Below the pieces are notes generated by a model. The model made no database searches. It was not told the origin of the DNA and saw nothing but the letters and a program-made list of their open reading frames with translations. A program made the translations under genes and the position numbers. From Patella vulgata (taxonomy: Eukaryota > Mollusca > Gastropoda > Patellidae), in the NCBI RefSeq assembly GCF_932274485.2, contig NC_065882.2, positions 40,580,593 through 40,644,592 of the forward strand: a stretch of 64,000 bases of DNA. Reading direction: 5' to 3'. Each line of letters begins with the position of its first letter. Position 1 is the stretch's first letter. Shown here piece after piece: positions 22,335 to 33,110 of this stretch.

Positions 22335-23640
22335 CATTTGTGTTTAAAGTGTGTTCAATTTGTTTCAATGGAGTGTTTATTTCAATAAATTTATAAGATT
22401 GATTAAATGCTGTTTTCATCAGACTGGTAAAATTACGAATGAACTGGTATTTCTAATCCCTACCGGTATGCTGTACCAGCAAATGTTGAAGCTAGCGGAA
22501 ACACTGACAAGTATCCCCTAAGATTTTGTTTTTCTTTTTAAATAGAACACAAATATTGTCCCTCATGTTGGCAGCAGTGTTCAAAGTAAATATAAATATA
22601 ACTTTTTAAAAGAAATATCGCCCCAAATGACGGTCACTTCATCGCTATCGGCATTTGACATTTCTGCCTTTCTTTGGATATATGACAGGAATTGTCGTCT
22701 TCTTTGCTTCATTGCGTCGAAAATAAAAATAAATAGTTGAAATCTTCGACAATGTAATATACCTCTATATTACATATTAAATGTTTTATATCAATTTAGC
22801 TTTCCGAAGTCAAGAATATTTAGCCGTAAGTTTTGTGGTATCAACTGTGTGAATGCATGTCCAAGATGGCGAGACGCTTGATCTCAGCTCAGGTATACGT
22901 ATTCGTCACGTAACGTCAAATAAAAAATAATAAGTAGTTGATTTCTTCGACATTATCATATTCCAGGATATGCCTGGCAGTAAATCATAAAAAATCTGAT
23001 TCCATATCATAAAATTATTAGCCGTTAAGTGGCAATGTGAAAATATTGGAATAATGCCAGAAGTCATTGACACGGTGTGAATTTTCACCTATGACCTATT
23101 ACGTAAATACCGGAAGATCCTTTATTGAAACTATGTTTTTTATTCAATAATTAGCGAATATAACATTCCTTTTCATTTGGCGTTTTATTTTTATTACTCA
23201 ATCACCATTAATTTAAGAAATAAAAACAATAGAAATCAGTTGATTGATCTGGCGCTTTTCTTCGCTAGTGCCGTTGCCAACTATGATGGGTCCGCGAGTT
23301 GATTCGCTACCGCCAAATGATGGGTGTCGTCAAAAATGGGTTAACATACAGGTTATTGGTCTATCTTCCTTCACGGTTAGCGATACGAACACGTGGAGGA
23401 ATATTAGGCTACTGGTGTGGATTTGAAGCAGCTACGGGTCGGTATCATAATATCGGAACAGTTGATTGGTAAGCGGATAGACCTAGATATATTCTAATTG
23501 GTTAACATTTTACTATAGATTTACTATGCCCTTTCAGGAATGAAATACCGAAGACGAGTTCATTTATTTACGGCAACAAATTCGTCAACGTTTGAAGAAA
23601 CATTTGATGACTATGTTCGTTTTATATTTATAGCGAAACC
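22335..23640. other. Intron, unclassified
   Basis: No gene that I can support. Two loosely similar stretches (about 22680-22900 and 22900-23090), both with AATAAAAATAA or AAAAAATAATAAGTAGTTGA-type text followed by a TCTTCGACA run, suggest an old diverged duplication. A short string that could mimic a first exon (ATGGCGAGACGC, then CAG/GTATAC) occurs at 22866. Confidence 0.35.
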
Positions 23641-23649
23641 ACAAATGTT

Positions 23650-23770
23650 AATTTTCCAGGAGTTTCAAGGAGTAATCTTGTTTTTCCAGGATTTTCCTGT
23701 ACTGGAAATCACATTTTCATTTTTCCAGGATTTTCCAGGAGTTTCAAGGAGTGTGCGAACATTTTCCAGA
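23650..23770. repeat. Degenerate TTTTCCAGGA repeat at an RA edge
   Basis: TTTTCCAGGA/TTTTC recurs at least six times within 120 bp, directly before the 5'-truncated RA copy. Confidence 0.6.
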
Positions 23771-25646
23771 GATGGATAGAGAACAAGCTAAATAGAAAGT
23801 GATTTTTCCTACAATCAAGGGCCATAATTCAGGAAATTACAATTCGATATGCGCAAATATCGAAAGGAACCGAGATCTATGGGTTATAAACTTACATTTC
23901 AAGTTTCAACAAAATTGGATAAAAATTGTGACCTCTATAGGGTCCACAACAGTGATATAACATATTTTTACGCTATTTGAGAACGAACAGTGGCCATTTT
24001 GTCTGTCAATTTTGGGCCGATTTTCACGAAATTCAAACTCAGCCATCCTTAGGGTGTAACGGGGATATTTTATAATACGTATCGGATAAAAATTATGACT
24101 TCTATAGGGTCCACAAGCTAAAAACGTGATTTTTCGTACCATCAGGGTCCATAATTCAAGAAGTTACAGTCCAATATGCACGAATATCGAAAGGAACCAA
24201 GATCTTTGGGTTATAAACTTACATTTCAAGTTTCAACAAAATCGGATAAAAATTGTGACCTCTATAGGGTCCACAACCTTGATATACCATATTTTTACGC
24301 TATTTGAGAACGAGCGGCGGCCATTTTGTCTGTCAATTTTGGGCTGATTTTCACGAAATTCGAACTCAGCCTTCCTTAGGTTGTAACGGTGATATAATAA
24401 TACGGTTTTTTAAATCGGATAAAAATTATGACCTCTATAGGGTCCACAAGCTAAAACCGCGATTTTTCGTACAATCAGGGGCCATAATTCAGGAAGTTAC
24501 GGTACGATATGCGCGAATATCGAAAGGAACCGAGATCTTTGGGTTATAAACTTACATTTCAAGTTTCAACAACATCGGATAAAAATTGTGACCTCTATAG
24601 GGTCCACAACCTTGATATACCATATTTTTATGCTATTTGAGAACGAACGACGGCCATTTTGTGTGTCAATTTTGGGCCGATTTTCACGAAATTCGAACTC
24701 AGTTGTCCTTAGGGTGTAACGGTGACATAATAACATGTTTTTTTAAATCGGATAAAAATTATGATTTCTATAGGGTCCACAAGCTAAAAACGCGATTTTT
24801 CGTACAATCAGGGGCCATAATTCAGGAAGTTATGGTCCGATATGCGTGAATATCGAAAGGAACCGAAATCTTAGGGTTATAAACTTACATTTCAAGTTTC
24901 AACAAAATCGGATAAAAATTGTGATCTCTATAGGGTCCACAACCATGATATACCATATTCTTACGTTATTTGAGAACGGACGGCGGCCATTTCGTCTGTC
25001 AATTTTGGGCCTTATGGTGTAACGGTGATATAATAATACGGGTTTTTAATTCGGATAAACATTATGACTTCTATAGGGTCCACAAGCTAAAAACGCGATT
25101 TTCGTACAATCCGGGGCCATAATTCAGGAAGTTATGGTCCGATATAGGGTCCACAACCTTGATATACCATATTCTTACGTTATTTGAGAACGGACGGCGG
25201 CCATTTTGTCTGTCAATTTTGGGCCTTAGGGTGTAACGGTGATATAATAATACGGGTTTTTAATTCGGATAAAAATTATGACTTCTATAGGGTCCACAAG
25301 CTAAAAATGCGATTTTCGTAATTCAGGAAGTTATGGTCCGATATGCGCGAATATCGAAAGGAACCGAGATCTTTGGGTTATAATCTTACATTTCAAGTTT
25401 CAACAAAATCGGATAAAAACGTGATTTTTCGTACAAACAGGGGCCATAATCCATGAAGTTTCGATCCGATACATGCCAATATCGAAAGCAGCCGAGATCT
25501 TTTGGAGTTAAACCTATATTTCAAGTTTCGTCAAAATCGAATAAGAATTGTGACCTCTAGAGTATCCACAAACAAATTGTGGCGGACGTCCGGACGGACA
25601 GGGGCAACGGCATAATACGTCCACATGAAAATGTGGGCGTATAAAA
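23766..25646 (+). mobile_element. RA family, long, 5'-truncated, intact 3' hairpin
   Basis: Begins in the leader (GAGATGGATAGAGAACAAGC), lacks the 5' terminus, and then has about five internal units of 326-334 bp, some with deletions near 25000-25330. It ends with the RA hairpin (25615-25644). The extra units show that copy number of the 333-bp unit varies between copies. Confidence 0.85.
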
Positions 25647-25903
25647 ACATCAGTATCAGGACTTTGAATGACAATAGTAGTATATAGCTGTGAAGCATGG
25701 TATGCATTGAGAATTAAGCGTGTATCTGCCTCTACATGGTCACAACGAAGGCCTTCAATGGATGAAACTGTTGTAGAACTTGTAGCAGCATTCCAAGAAG
25801 CAAGTGACAGTCTTGCCCATGGCAGATATAGAATTCAACTGTTTTAACTGTAATGAGATTTACGCCCTTCTATGTGTCAAATAGAAAATTAATAAGATTT
25901 TCT

Positions 25904-27232
25904 TTATTTTCCCCGACTGACAAAAATTTCTTCCACTGCTTGGGTGTCTGCTGATCCTTTCCATCCATATATGAGAAGTTTTTGTATGCCGTATACTGCC
26001 CGTCTAGAACGTTCTGCATTTTTAATACTGATTAATGGATATGTATCTGTAACAAAGCCAATGCAAGCACAATTGTAGGTTCTTGCCAAAAAAACAAGTT
26101 GATGGAAAACCACATCAGATAATTCTCCAAATGTATCAGGAATGCTTGACATTGACTGAATTAAAGCGATTCCATTAATTAATAAGCATGGTTTTTGACT
26201 AAGGAAGATTTATCTACCAAACTGTTTTCTACAGAAGACTCTAAAATCTTCATCATGGAGGATTTATCTGTTTTAGCTAATGATCCATCACTACTGGATA
26301 GGGGGAAAGAAACTGGTCCAGGGAGTAAGTTAAAATGTCCTTCACATCTAATTCTCGATTCTGTCCAATAACAAGCAGTCTGGCAAAACAATTTCTGTCA
26401 TTCTTTAAGCTTACATCTGCACCAGATGATGTTTTTGACTGCTTTGGTTTTATTTGATTTGAAAAAGTCTTTATCTTCATACTCTTAATTGGGGAAAAAA
26501 TATCTTCTTTCTTGGCTATTAAGCGATTCTGAATAAAATCTGTAACTGCTGCTTTAAAGATTTCTTTAGCATTTTGTAGATTCATCTTGATCTTATTAGA
26601 TGCTACGACACCTGAACTCAAGCATATTAAATCTTCTGTTTGGTTATCAAACAGATTGTTCATTCCATTGATTGTGGTCATTATAGCTTTAACAGAATCT
26701 TCATCTCTTCTAATTCTTGATTTATCCAAATCTTTTCTTTTTCTCTCTTCTGTTTGGTTATCAAACAGATTGTTCATTCCATTGATTGTGGTCATTATAG
26801 CTTTAACAGAATCTTCATCTCTTCTAATTCTTGATTTATCCAAATCTTTTCTTTTTCTCTCATCAGAAGCAATTCAAGCCATTAATTCACACTGTCTTGT
26901 AATGGCAGCCCTATGTGGCTGAGCTAAAATCCATCTTTGTACTGCACCTTGATGAAGTGTAATTCCTGTAATACCACCTTTTGTTTTTGAATCTCGATTG
27001 CAAGTTTGCTCAATAGCTTATTGATGCAAATGAGTGAGCAACTTGCCGCTGTACAGTCCACTCACCAGGAATACAAGAGTTCATTGTAACAACTAGGATG
27101 TGTCTTTGGTAGTTGGACCATTTCTAGCCAGTATGCTGGTAAATATCTTGCATAGTTTTGTCTGTCAGTTACGAAGAACCACATTAACATAGAATGAATA
27201 GTTGCTAGGTGAAGGCTCCTATTAGATTCACG
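25904..27232 (-). pseudogene. Broken copy of a multi-copy invertebrate gene family of unknown function
   Basis: Read on the minus strand, blocks come in this order: HLATIHSMLMWFFVTDRQNY, ARYLPAYWLEMVQLPKTHPS, a damaged stretch, then DKSRIRRDEDSVKAIMTTIN, LICLSSGVVASNKIKMNLQN, SPIKSMKIKTFSNQ, NRELDVKDILTYSLDQFLSP, and after a break SIPDTFGELSDVVFHQLVF and GFVTDTYPLISIKNAERSRR. I recall many near-copies in invertebrate genomes (WFFAYDHTNYARY, THPSAFE, SSG, KKQKLKTF, FVTDRYPENSIK), which suggests that it rides on a mobile element, but I know no function. Several stops and frame changes make it a pseudogene. Its start is removed by an RA tail at 27236. Confidence 0.75.
26632..26860 (-). repeat. 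114-bp in-frame tandem duplication in the above gene
   Basis: A 114-bp unit (starts near 26632 and 26746) is duplicated without visible change, so 38 residues (DKSRIRRDEDSVKAIMTTIN onward to NQTEERKRKD) occur twice in frame. Confidence 0.85.
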
Positions 27233-27565
27233 AGTGACTCGTGGACGGACGGACAGGGGCGACGACAATATACGTCCACATGAAAATGTGGGTGTATAAA
27301 AATGACCGGTAGTGAAAATTTTGAAGTGGAAGCCCTGCTCCAATACATGCCAACATTGACAGGAACAGAGATCTTAGGATTAAACCTAAATTTCAAGTTT
27401 CGTCAAAATCAGATAAAAACTGTGACCTTTAGATTGTCCACAATGATCAATTTCAAAGTCAAACATAGATCTATCGAGCCTTGCTGACATGTAGAGTGTA
27501 CACAAAATCGGAACGGATGGACATGGGCGACAACCGTCCACATGAAACTGGGCATATAAAATCTG
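27233..27565 (+). mobile_element. RA family: 3' end plus adjacent decayed copy
   Basis: 27238-27301 is an RA 3' end (GGACGGACAGGGGCGACGAC, then hairpin). It is followed by a decayed RA half-unit with its own worn tail (CCACATGAAACTGGGCATATAA at about 27538). Confidence 0.75.
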
Positions 27566-27570
27566 ACACA

Positions 27571-27705
27571 TAAAAATATTGTGACATTTTATAAAAATAT
27601 CGCAACATTTTATAAAAAATATCGCAACATTTTATAAAAAATATCGCAACATTTTATAAAAAATATCGCGACATTTTATAAAAATATCACAACATTTGTT
27701 TCCAG
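27571..27705. repeat. 22-bp tandem repeat, about six units
   Basis: The unit AAAAAATATCGCAACATTTT plus AT is repeated six times, with GTGAC, GCGAC and CACAAC variants at the edges. It lies downstream (on the minus strand) of the donor of the AGBL5 exon at 27827. Confidence 0.85.
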
Positions 27706-27826
27706 GGATATCGCCCAGCTCTAATCCAAGGAACTGCTACCTCAGTTTATTCCTACAATGTCATTTATAAGATAAACACACAGCTTTCTAAACTGGTAAT
27801 TATAATAAATATTCAACCAAAGTTAC

Positions 27827-28011
27827 CCATTACGACTAGTCTGTCTACTAAAACCATTCTTGCCTCCACTCGGTCCACCTCTAATGCTTCGCAGGTAACG
27901 TCTCACTGATTCACGCACGCCTTGTAAACTTGAATTTTCAGAAGAACCAATACGTGACCAAGGATTAGATTTAATCATGTCTAAGGCAGCAATGGCTAAT
28001 GCCTTTCCAAT
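27827..28011 (-). CDS. AGBL5: AGBL5 exon, end of carboxypeptidase domain
   Basis: Minus-strand exon of 185 nt: acceptor TTTTAG before 28011, donor GTAACT from 27826, 61 codons plus GG. It begins IGKALAIAALDMIKSNPWSR, equivalent to the vertebrate [20 protein letters not shown], and then becomes Ser/Arg/Gly rich (RYLRSIRGGPSGGKNGFSRQ). It carries the last helix of the peptidase domain and the start of the low-complexity tail. The GG joins the G of the exon at 6985. A fragment of RA starts within about 10 bases upstream of the acceptor, as at the previous exon. Confidence 0.96.
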
Positions 28012-28018
28012 CTAAAAC

Positions 28019-28082
28019 AACAAATGGTTGCCATTCAAGATACACCCACATTTTGCAAGAGATGGACAGAGAACAAGCTAAA
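28019..28082 (+). mobile_element. RA family, 5' fragment abutting an AGBL5 acceptor
   Basis: RA 5' end in diverged form (AAATGGTTGCC, GATACACCCACATTTTGC, GAGATGGACAGAGAACAAGC), cut by an RB copy. Its first base lies within about 8 bases of the AG acceptor of the AGBL5 exon (28012-28013). Confidence 0.8.
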
Positions 28083-28828
28083 CAAGCAGTGAGGCTGATG
28101 AACCCCGCCGAAATCCCAAAATAAATAGATGGCACATATTAATTAATCGCACATTTAGTTTTTTTCCAAAAGTATCATCACTCTCTATCAGATAGAATCA
28201 AGATCATCATGTCCCAAAGCATCGACCAATGAAATTGATTAGCTCATCTTCGAATTCCATCAAGGCATTGACCTAATAAACACCTACCCCAAGTTTGAAC
28301 ATTCTAGCTCAATTAGAAGAAGAGTTATTGTGTTCAAAAATCTCGGCCAATCAAATTGCTTATCGCTCAAGGGCCTGTTTCACCCAATTTTAACTAAGAT
28401 AAAATCCAAATTTTAGTAATTTGATTGGATAATATTAAGATGGATTTTACTAAAATCTGGATTTTATCTTTAGTTCAAATTTCGTGAAACAGGGCCCTGC
28501 TTACCCTAAGAAGAAAATGCTCATTATCGAACTTAGTCAAGGTATTGATGTAATGAAACTATACACCAAGTTTCATCACATAATTAGAACTAAAGTTATC
28601 GTGTCCCAAAGCATCAACCAATCAAATTGCTTATCTCTGCTTACACTCAGCAGACAATGCTCATCTTCGAACTTCATCAAGACATTGACATAATAAACAC
28701 CTACACCAAGTTTGAACATTCTAGCTCAATTAGAAAAAGGGTTATTGTGTCCCAAAAAGTGTGATGGACGAACATACAGACGAACCCATTTTAATAGTCC
28801 CCTGCTTTCTTCGAAAGGCGGGGGACAA
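28083..28828 (+). mobile_element. RB family element inserted in RA, containing a MITE
   Basis: RB 5' end CAAGCAGTGAGGCTGATG, diverged subterminal CCCCGCCGAAAT, internal units, and 3' hairpin ending GGCGGGGGACAA. The RB text TATCGCTC-TGCTTACCCT is split by the MITE at 28370-28498. Confidence 0.85.
28370..28498. mobile_element. 129-bp MITE, almost wholly palindromic
   Basis: Both ends read AGGGCC(C)TGTTTCAC inward. The similarity continues through ACTAA(A)GATAAAATCCA and ATTTTAGTAA, so nearly the whole element folds into one hairpin. The RB sequence on either side shows where it inserted. The target duplication is short or absent, perhaps a few bases. Confidence 0.8.
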
Positions 28829-29975
28829 AAAAGAAGTGAAAATTCGTACAATCAGGGGTCATAATCCAGGAAGTTAAGGGCCGAAATGCGTGAATATCTA
28901 CAGGAACCGAGATCTTTGGGTTATAAACTTACATTTCAAGTTTCAACAAAATCGGATAAAAATTGTGACCTCGATAGGGTCCACAATCTTGATATTTTTC
29001 ATACAAACAGGGGCCATAATTCAGGAAGTTACTATCCGATATGCGCGAGTATCGAAAGGAACCTAGATCTTTGGGTTATAAACCTACATTTCAAGTTTTA
29101 TCAAAATCGGATAAAAATTGTGACATCTAGAGGGTCCACAACCTTGGTATTTGCGTACAAGGAGTGGCCCTTTTGCTAGGGAGTTTTGATCCAATTTTCA
29201 CGAAATTTGAACTCAACCATCATTAGGGTGTAATGGTGATACATTTAAACTTTTTTTAAAATTGGATAAAAATTCTGACCTCTAGAGGGTCCACAAGCTT
29301 AAAAAATGTGATTTTTTCGTACAATCAGGGACCATAATCCAGGAAGTTTCGGTCCGATATGCGCAAATATCAAAAGGAACCAAGATCTTTGGATTATAAT
29401 CATACATTTCAAGTTTCATAGACTGTCCACAACCTTGGTATTACATACTTTTTCACTATTTGCGTACAAGGAGCGTCCATTTTGTCCTGCAGTTTGGGTC
29501 AGATTTTTACGAAATTCGAACTTAACCTTCATTGATGTGTAACGGTGATATATTTAAACGTTTTTTAAAATTGAATACAAATTTTGACTTCTGGATCCAC
29601 AAGCTAAAAATGCGATTTTTCGAACAATCAGGGATCATAATTCAGGAACTTACAATCTGATATGTGCAAATATCAAAAGAAACCCAGATCTTTGGGTTAT
29701 AAACATGCATTTCAAGTTTCATCAAAAACAGATAATGATTGTGACCTCTAGAGTGTCCACAAGCTAAAAAAAACGTGATTTTTCGTACAATCAGTGGCCA
29801 TAATCCATGAAATTTCAGTCCGATACAAGCCAATATCGAAAGAAATCAAGATCTTTTGGAGGTAAACCTATATTTGAAGTTTTGTCAAAATCGGATAAGA
29901 ATTGTGACCTGTAAAGTGTCCCCCCAAAAATTGTGGACGGACGAAGGGACAGGGGTGACATAAAAATGATAAAAC
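28829..29975 (+). mobile_element. RA family, old copy with decayed 3' end
   Basis: Three to four RA units with more substitutions than the other copies. The 3' end keeps GGACGGACGAAGGGACAGGGG but lacks the hairpin. It begins straight after an RB 3' end. Confidence 0.75.
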
Positions 29976-30526
29976 TTGAAATAATGGTCAAAGTAAAAAT
30001 AGTTAGTTTTTGCATGAACAAAATGGTTCTGAACAAATGGCAAGGTGAAATAATACAAACTTAGAAAATCCAAGTAAAGGATGATAAAATCCCCACACTC
30101 GAAAAAAAGGAGGGCAGAAGATTCCCTAATACAGTGCAGGCAAGTCTGGATCTCAGTGATACATCCAGGGATAAGCAGGAACCGATCCGTGAAAAAATCA
30201 AAAATGGAGGATCCCCGGCAACAAACTTCACAACACTTATAATCTAGGTCTGGAACATATTTCGGGCTGTCTGCCCTTCATCAGCCAGAGTTGAGTACAT
30301 AAATGACATAACAAAATAATCCGGGCTATATATACAAGTATTTCGCGCATGCGCCTTAGTCTCAATTTTATGAAAAATAATCCCTAGGCTGGGATTAAAA
30401 AATGATGGTTTTCAAATGGTTTGAATTGGAAAAATCCCTATACTGGGATTTTTTTAAAGAATAAAAAGTAATAAATAAAAGTTGATTTTTTGAAATCCTT
30501 GTACTAGGATTTACGAAAATGGTGCT

Positions 30527-30910
30527 TTATATTATGTTGTATTCTTCCATTAGTTTATTCCATGCTTCATCAAACTGGTCTTGGTTTGTCTGCATTCTGT
30601 TTTCATCTATACTGGCTATTACTTCGAGATCATATTTTAAGAGATCAAACTCGTTCTTTTCTATTGAAGTTTTAGATTTCTCGGGGACTTCAATTACTCT
30701 GTTGACTGTGGTTCTCCGGCGGGCCTCAAATGGAGGGATCCATATCGTAGGTGGAGTAAGCATGCAACTGGGCGGCACTTCAAATTCGGCAATATTCTTC
30801 TTCTTTTGAATTTTCTTTTTTGGTTTATCAGTTTCTTTTTTCTTCGTTAGTTTTTTCATTTGTTTATATTCTTCTTTTTCTGCTTTACTGTCTAGTTTGT
30901 GAAATTTCAT
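30527..30910 (-). pseudogene. Small protein of the Penelope-like element, Lys-rich, C2H2 finger lost in this copy
   Basis: Reads MKFHKLDSKAEKEEYKQMKK, a Lys-rich linker (KKETDKPKKKIQKKKN), PPSCMLTPPTIWIPPFEARR and a C-terminal helix DENRMQTNQDQFDEAWNKLM. The copy at 32288-32165 supplies the start, MDAAAKCTICLSTFTRRHNL then YKHRMKFHK, a C2H2 zinc finger. So the element seems to carry a separate small nucleic-acid-binding protein of about 150 residues. The inverted end at 33267-33400 holds its last codons in the plus orientation. Confidence 0.75.
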
Positions 30911-30931
30911 TCTGTGTTTATACTATAGAGG

Positions 30932-31726
30932 TTATGTCTTCTGGTAAAGGTAGTTAGACAGTTTGTTTAAATTGCGCGGAGTTTTTGCAAGTATTTTAAT
31001 ACTTAAAGTATGTTTATCTATGTTGAAATGAATGCTTACAGGCGTATCTTTAAAATTCCGTATGTCACTCAAGTGGTTATAAAATCTGCGTTTGCAGGTA
31101 TCGGAAATTTGGCCAATATATTGAATCCCGCAAAAATCGCAGGAAATAGCATAAATTATATAGGGGGTATTGCACGTAAGGTGGCTTTTAATATAATATC
31201 TCTTTTGATTAACATGAGATTGAATAAAAGAAGTTACATTGAGGTGTCGGCAAACGGAACAATTATTGTCGCATTTATAACAGCCCCTAGGTTGGGGTGT
31301 TGAGATAGAGATGTTGGATCGTACTAATAAATCTTTGAGATTTTTGTTACGTCTGTAACAAATTTTAAGCGGAGTATTTGATATTAGTCGTGTTTCGATA
31401 CTGTTTTCTAGTATTTTAAATTGCTTACTAATCGTTTTTTTGAAATTGATGAGGGGGATAAAGTTAGTTACGAAGGTGATAGATTTAGTGTTAGTTTTAT
31501 CCTTGTAAATTAGTAGATTGTCCCTATTAATAGAGCGTGCTTTGTCAAAGGATTGGTTAATCAAAATTAAGGGATATCCTCTCTTAAGAAACTGTGTCCG
31601 ACAGTTTTTAAGGGATACTTCTCGATTAGAGATATTACTGCAAATTCGGCAAATTCGTAGAGCTTGACTAAAAGGTAGGTTTCGTTTCTGATGAATTAGA
31701 TGGCAGCTTTGGTAATGTAGGTACAT
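30932..31726 (-). pseudogene. Penelope-like element C-terminal region with GIY-YIG endonuclease, copy 1
   Basis: Open frame of 264 codons. Linker with KTISKQFKILENSIETRLIS, a Cys knuckle GCYKCDNNCSVCRHLN, then the GIY-YIG nuclease segment YIIYAISCDFCGIQYIGQIS and CKRRFYNHLSDIRNF. The last codons (KLSNYLYQKT) come from a deletion that joins it to the following small-protein frame. Copy 2 at 32322-32999 keeps a different, probably native, end (RHEESFIMLLATTSPEGLNE). Confidence 0.88.
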
Positions 31727-31819
31727 GAAGCTGTCTGTAGGTTTGGAGTAAACCTTGGTTTGAAGTCTAATAGACTCTGTTCGTTAGAGGGCCACAGGAA
31801 AAAAATATCGTCTATGTAT

Positions 31820-32155
31820 CTATACCATCATACTACTTACTAGAGGTTTTTCTGTGCTTTTTTCTAAAAATGATTCTTCTAGGTCGGTCATAAAAATGCA
31901 GGCTATGCTGGGGGCGGCTTTAGTTCCCATACTAATTCCTTGGTTTTGTAGGTAAAATTGGTTGTTGAAAACGAACCAATTTTTCTTAAGAATAAAATTT
32001 AGAATTCTGAGTAGGATCCAAGAGTGGACTGTTTTATCTTCTCTGTTTTGTAGAGCTTTTTTGCAGGCTGTCATGGCTAAATTGTGTGGTATCGATGTGT
32101 AGAGACTGGTGACATCGGCCGTACACAAATAGGTGTTTTTGGTTAAATTCGGCAT
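31820..32155 (-). pseudogene. Penelope-like reverse transcriptase, core fragment
   Basis: Reads LCTADVTSLYTSIPHNLAM (motif A region with the first catalytic Asp) and QNQGISMGTKAAPSIACIFM (motif B region), both typical of Penelope-like enzymes. The catalytic YxDD segment is only partly reached before the frame ends. A 5' portion is missing: the frame starts right after truncated C2H2 sequence. Confidence 0.88.
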
Positions 32156-32321
32156 ATTTTGTATCTTGCGTATTCTTTTTTTTTTCTGCTTTACTGTCTA
32201 GTTTGTGAAATTTCATTCTGTGTTTATAGAGGTTATGTCTTCTGGTAAAGGTAGATAGGCAGATGGTGCACTTGGCAGCGGCATCCATCTTGGAATTAGC
32301 AGGCAGTTTTTGAAAAAATGA

Positions 32322-33110
32322 TTAAGCTTGTTCGTTGAGTCCCTCAGGACTCGTTGTCGCTAGCAACATTATGAAACTTTCCTCATGACGTAATCGTTTG
32401 TTTAAATTGCGCAAAGTTTTTGCAAGTATTTTAATACTTAAAGTATGTTTATCTATGTTGAAATGAATGCTTACAGGCGTATCTTTAAAATTCCGTATGT
32501 CACTCAAGTGGTTATAAAATCTGCGTTTGCAGGTATCGGAAGTTTGGCCAATATATTGAATCCCGCAAAAATTGCAGGAAATAGCATAAATTATATAGGG
32601 GGTATCGCACGTAAGGTGGCTTTTAATATAATATTTCTTTTGATTAACATGAGATTGAATAAAAGAAGTTACATTGAGGTGTCGGCAAACGGAACAATTA
32701 TTGCCGCATTTATAACAGCCCCTAGGTTGGGGTGTTGAGATAGAGATGTTGGATCGTACTAATAAATCTTTGAGATTTTTGTTACGTCTGTAACAAATTT
32801 TAAGCGGAGTATTTAAGATTAGTTGTGTTTCGATACTGTTTTCTAGTATTTTAAATTGCTTACTAATCGTTTTTTTTAAATTGATGAGGGGGATAAAGTT
32901 AGTTACGAAGGTGATAGATTTAGTGTTAGTTTTATCCTTGTAAATTAGTTGATCGTCCCTATTAATAGAGCGCGCTTTGTCAAAGGATTGGTTAATCAAA
33001 ATTAAGGGATATCCTCTCTTAAGAAACTGTGTCCGACAGTTTTTAAGGGATACTTCTCGATTAGAGATATTACTGGAAATTCGGCAAATTCGTAGAGCTT
33101 GACTAAAAAT
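32322..33110 (-). pseudogene. Penelope-like element C-terminal region with GIY-YIG endonuclease, copy 2
   Basis: Near-identical to copy 1, with a few substitutions (GNNCSVC for DNNCSVC, QTSDTC for QISDTC). Sequence upstream to 33260 still reads as the end of the reverse transcriptase domain (INFLDVNLYKDANNQLQT), after which the inverted end begins. Confidence 0.85.

Noticed and set aside
22860-22905. Possible first exon (AAGATGGCGAGACGC, CAG/GTATAC)
   Set aside because: Only nine codons, with no matching acceptor or partner exon found; a YY1-like AAGATGGCG is common by chance.
18485-24849. Recurrent 70-103 residue open frames in RA copies (GGHFVCQFWADFHEI, FVQSGAIIQEVTVRYA)
   Set aside because: The RA unit is 333 bp, a multiple of three, so the same accidental frame returns in each unit and copy. 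Frame length varies with the position of stops, and no start context or domain is seen.
30519-32738. Plus-strand frames of about 97 residues in the Penelope-like element
   Set aside because: They are antisense shadows of the GIY-YIG region, present twice only because that region is duplicated.
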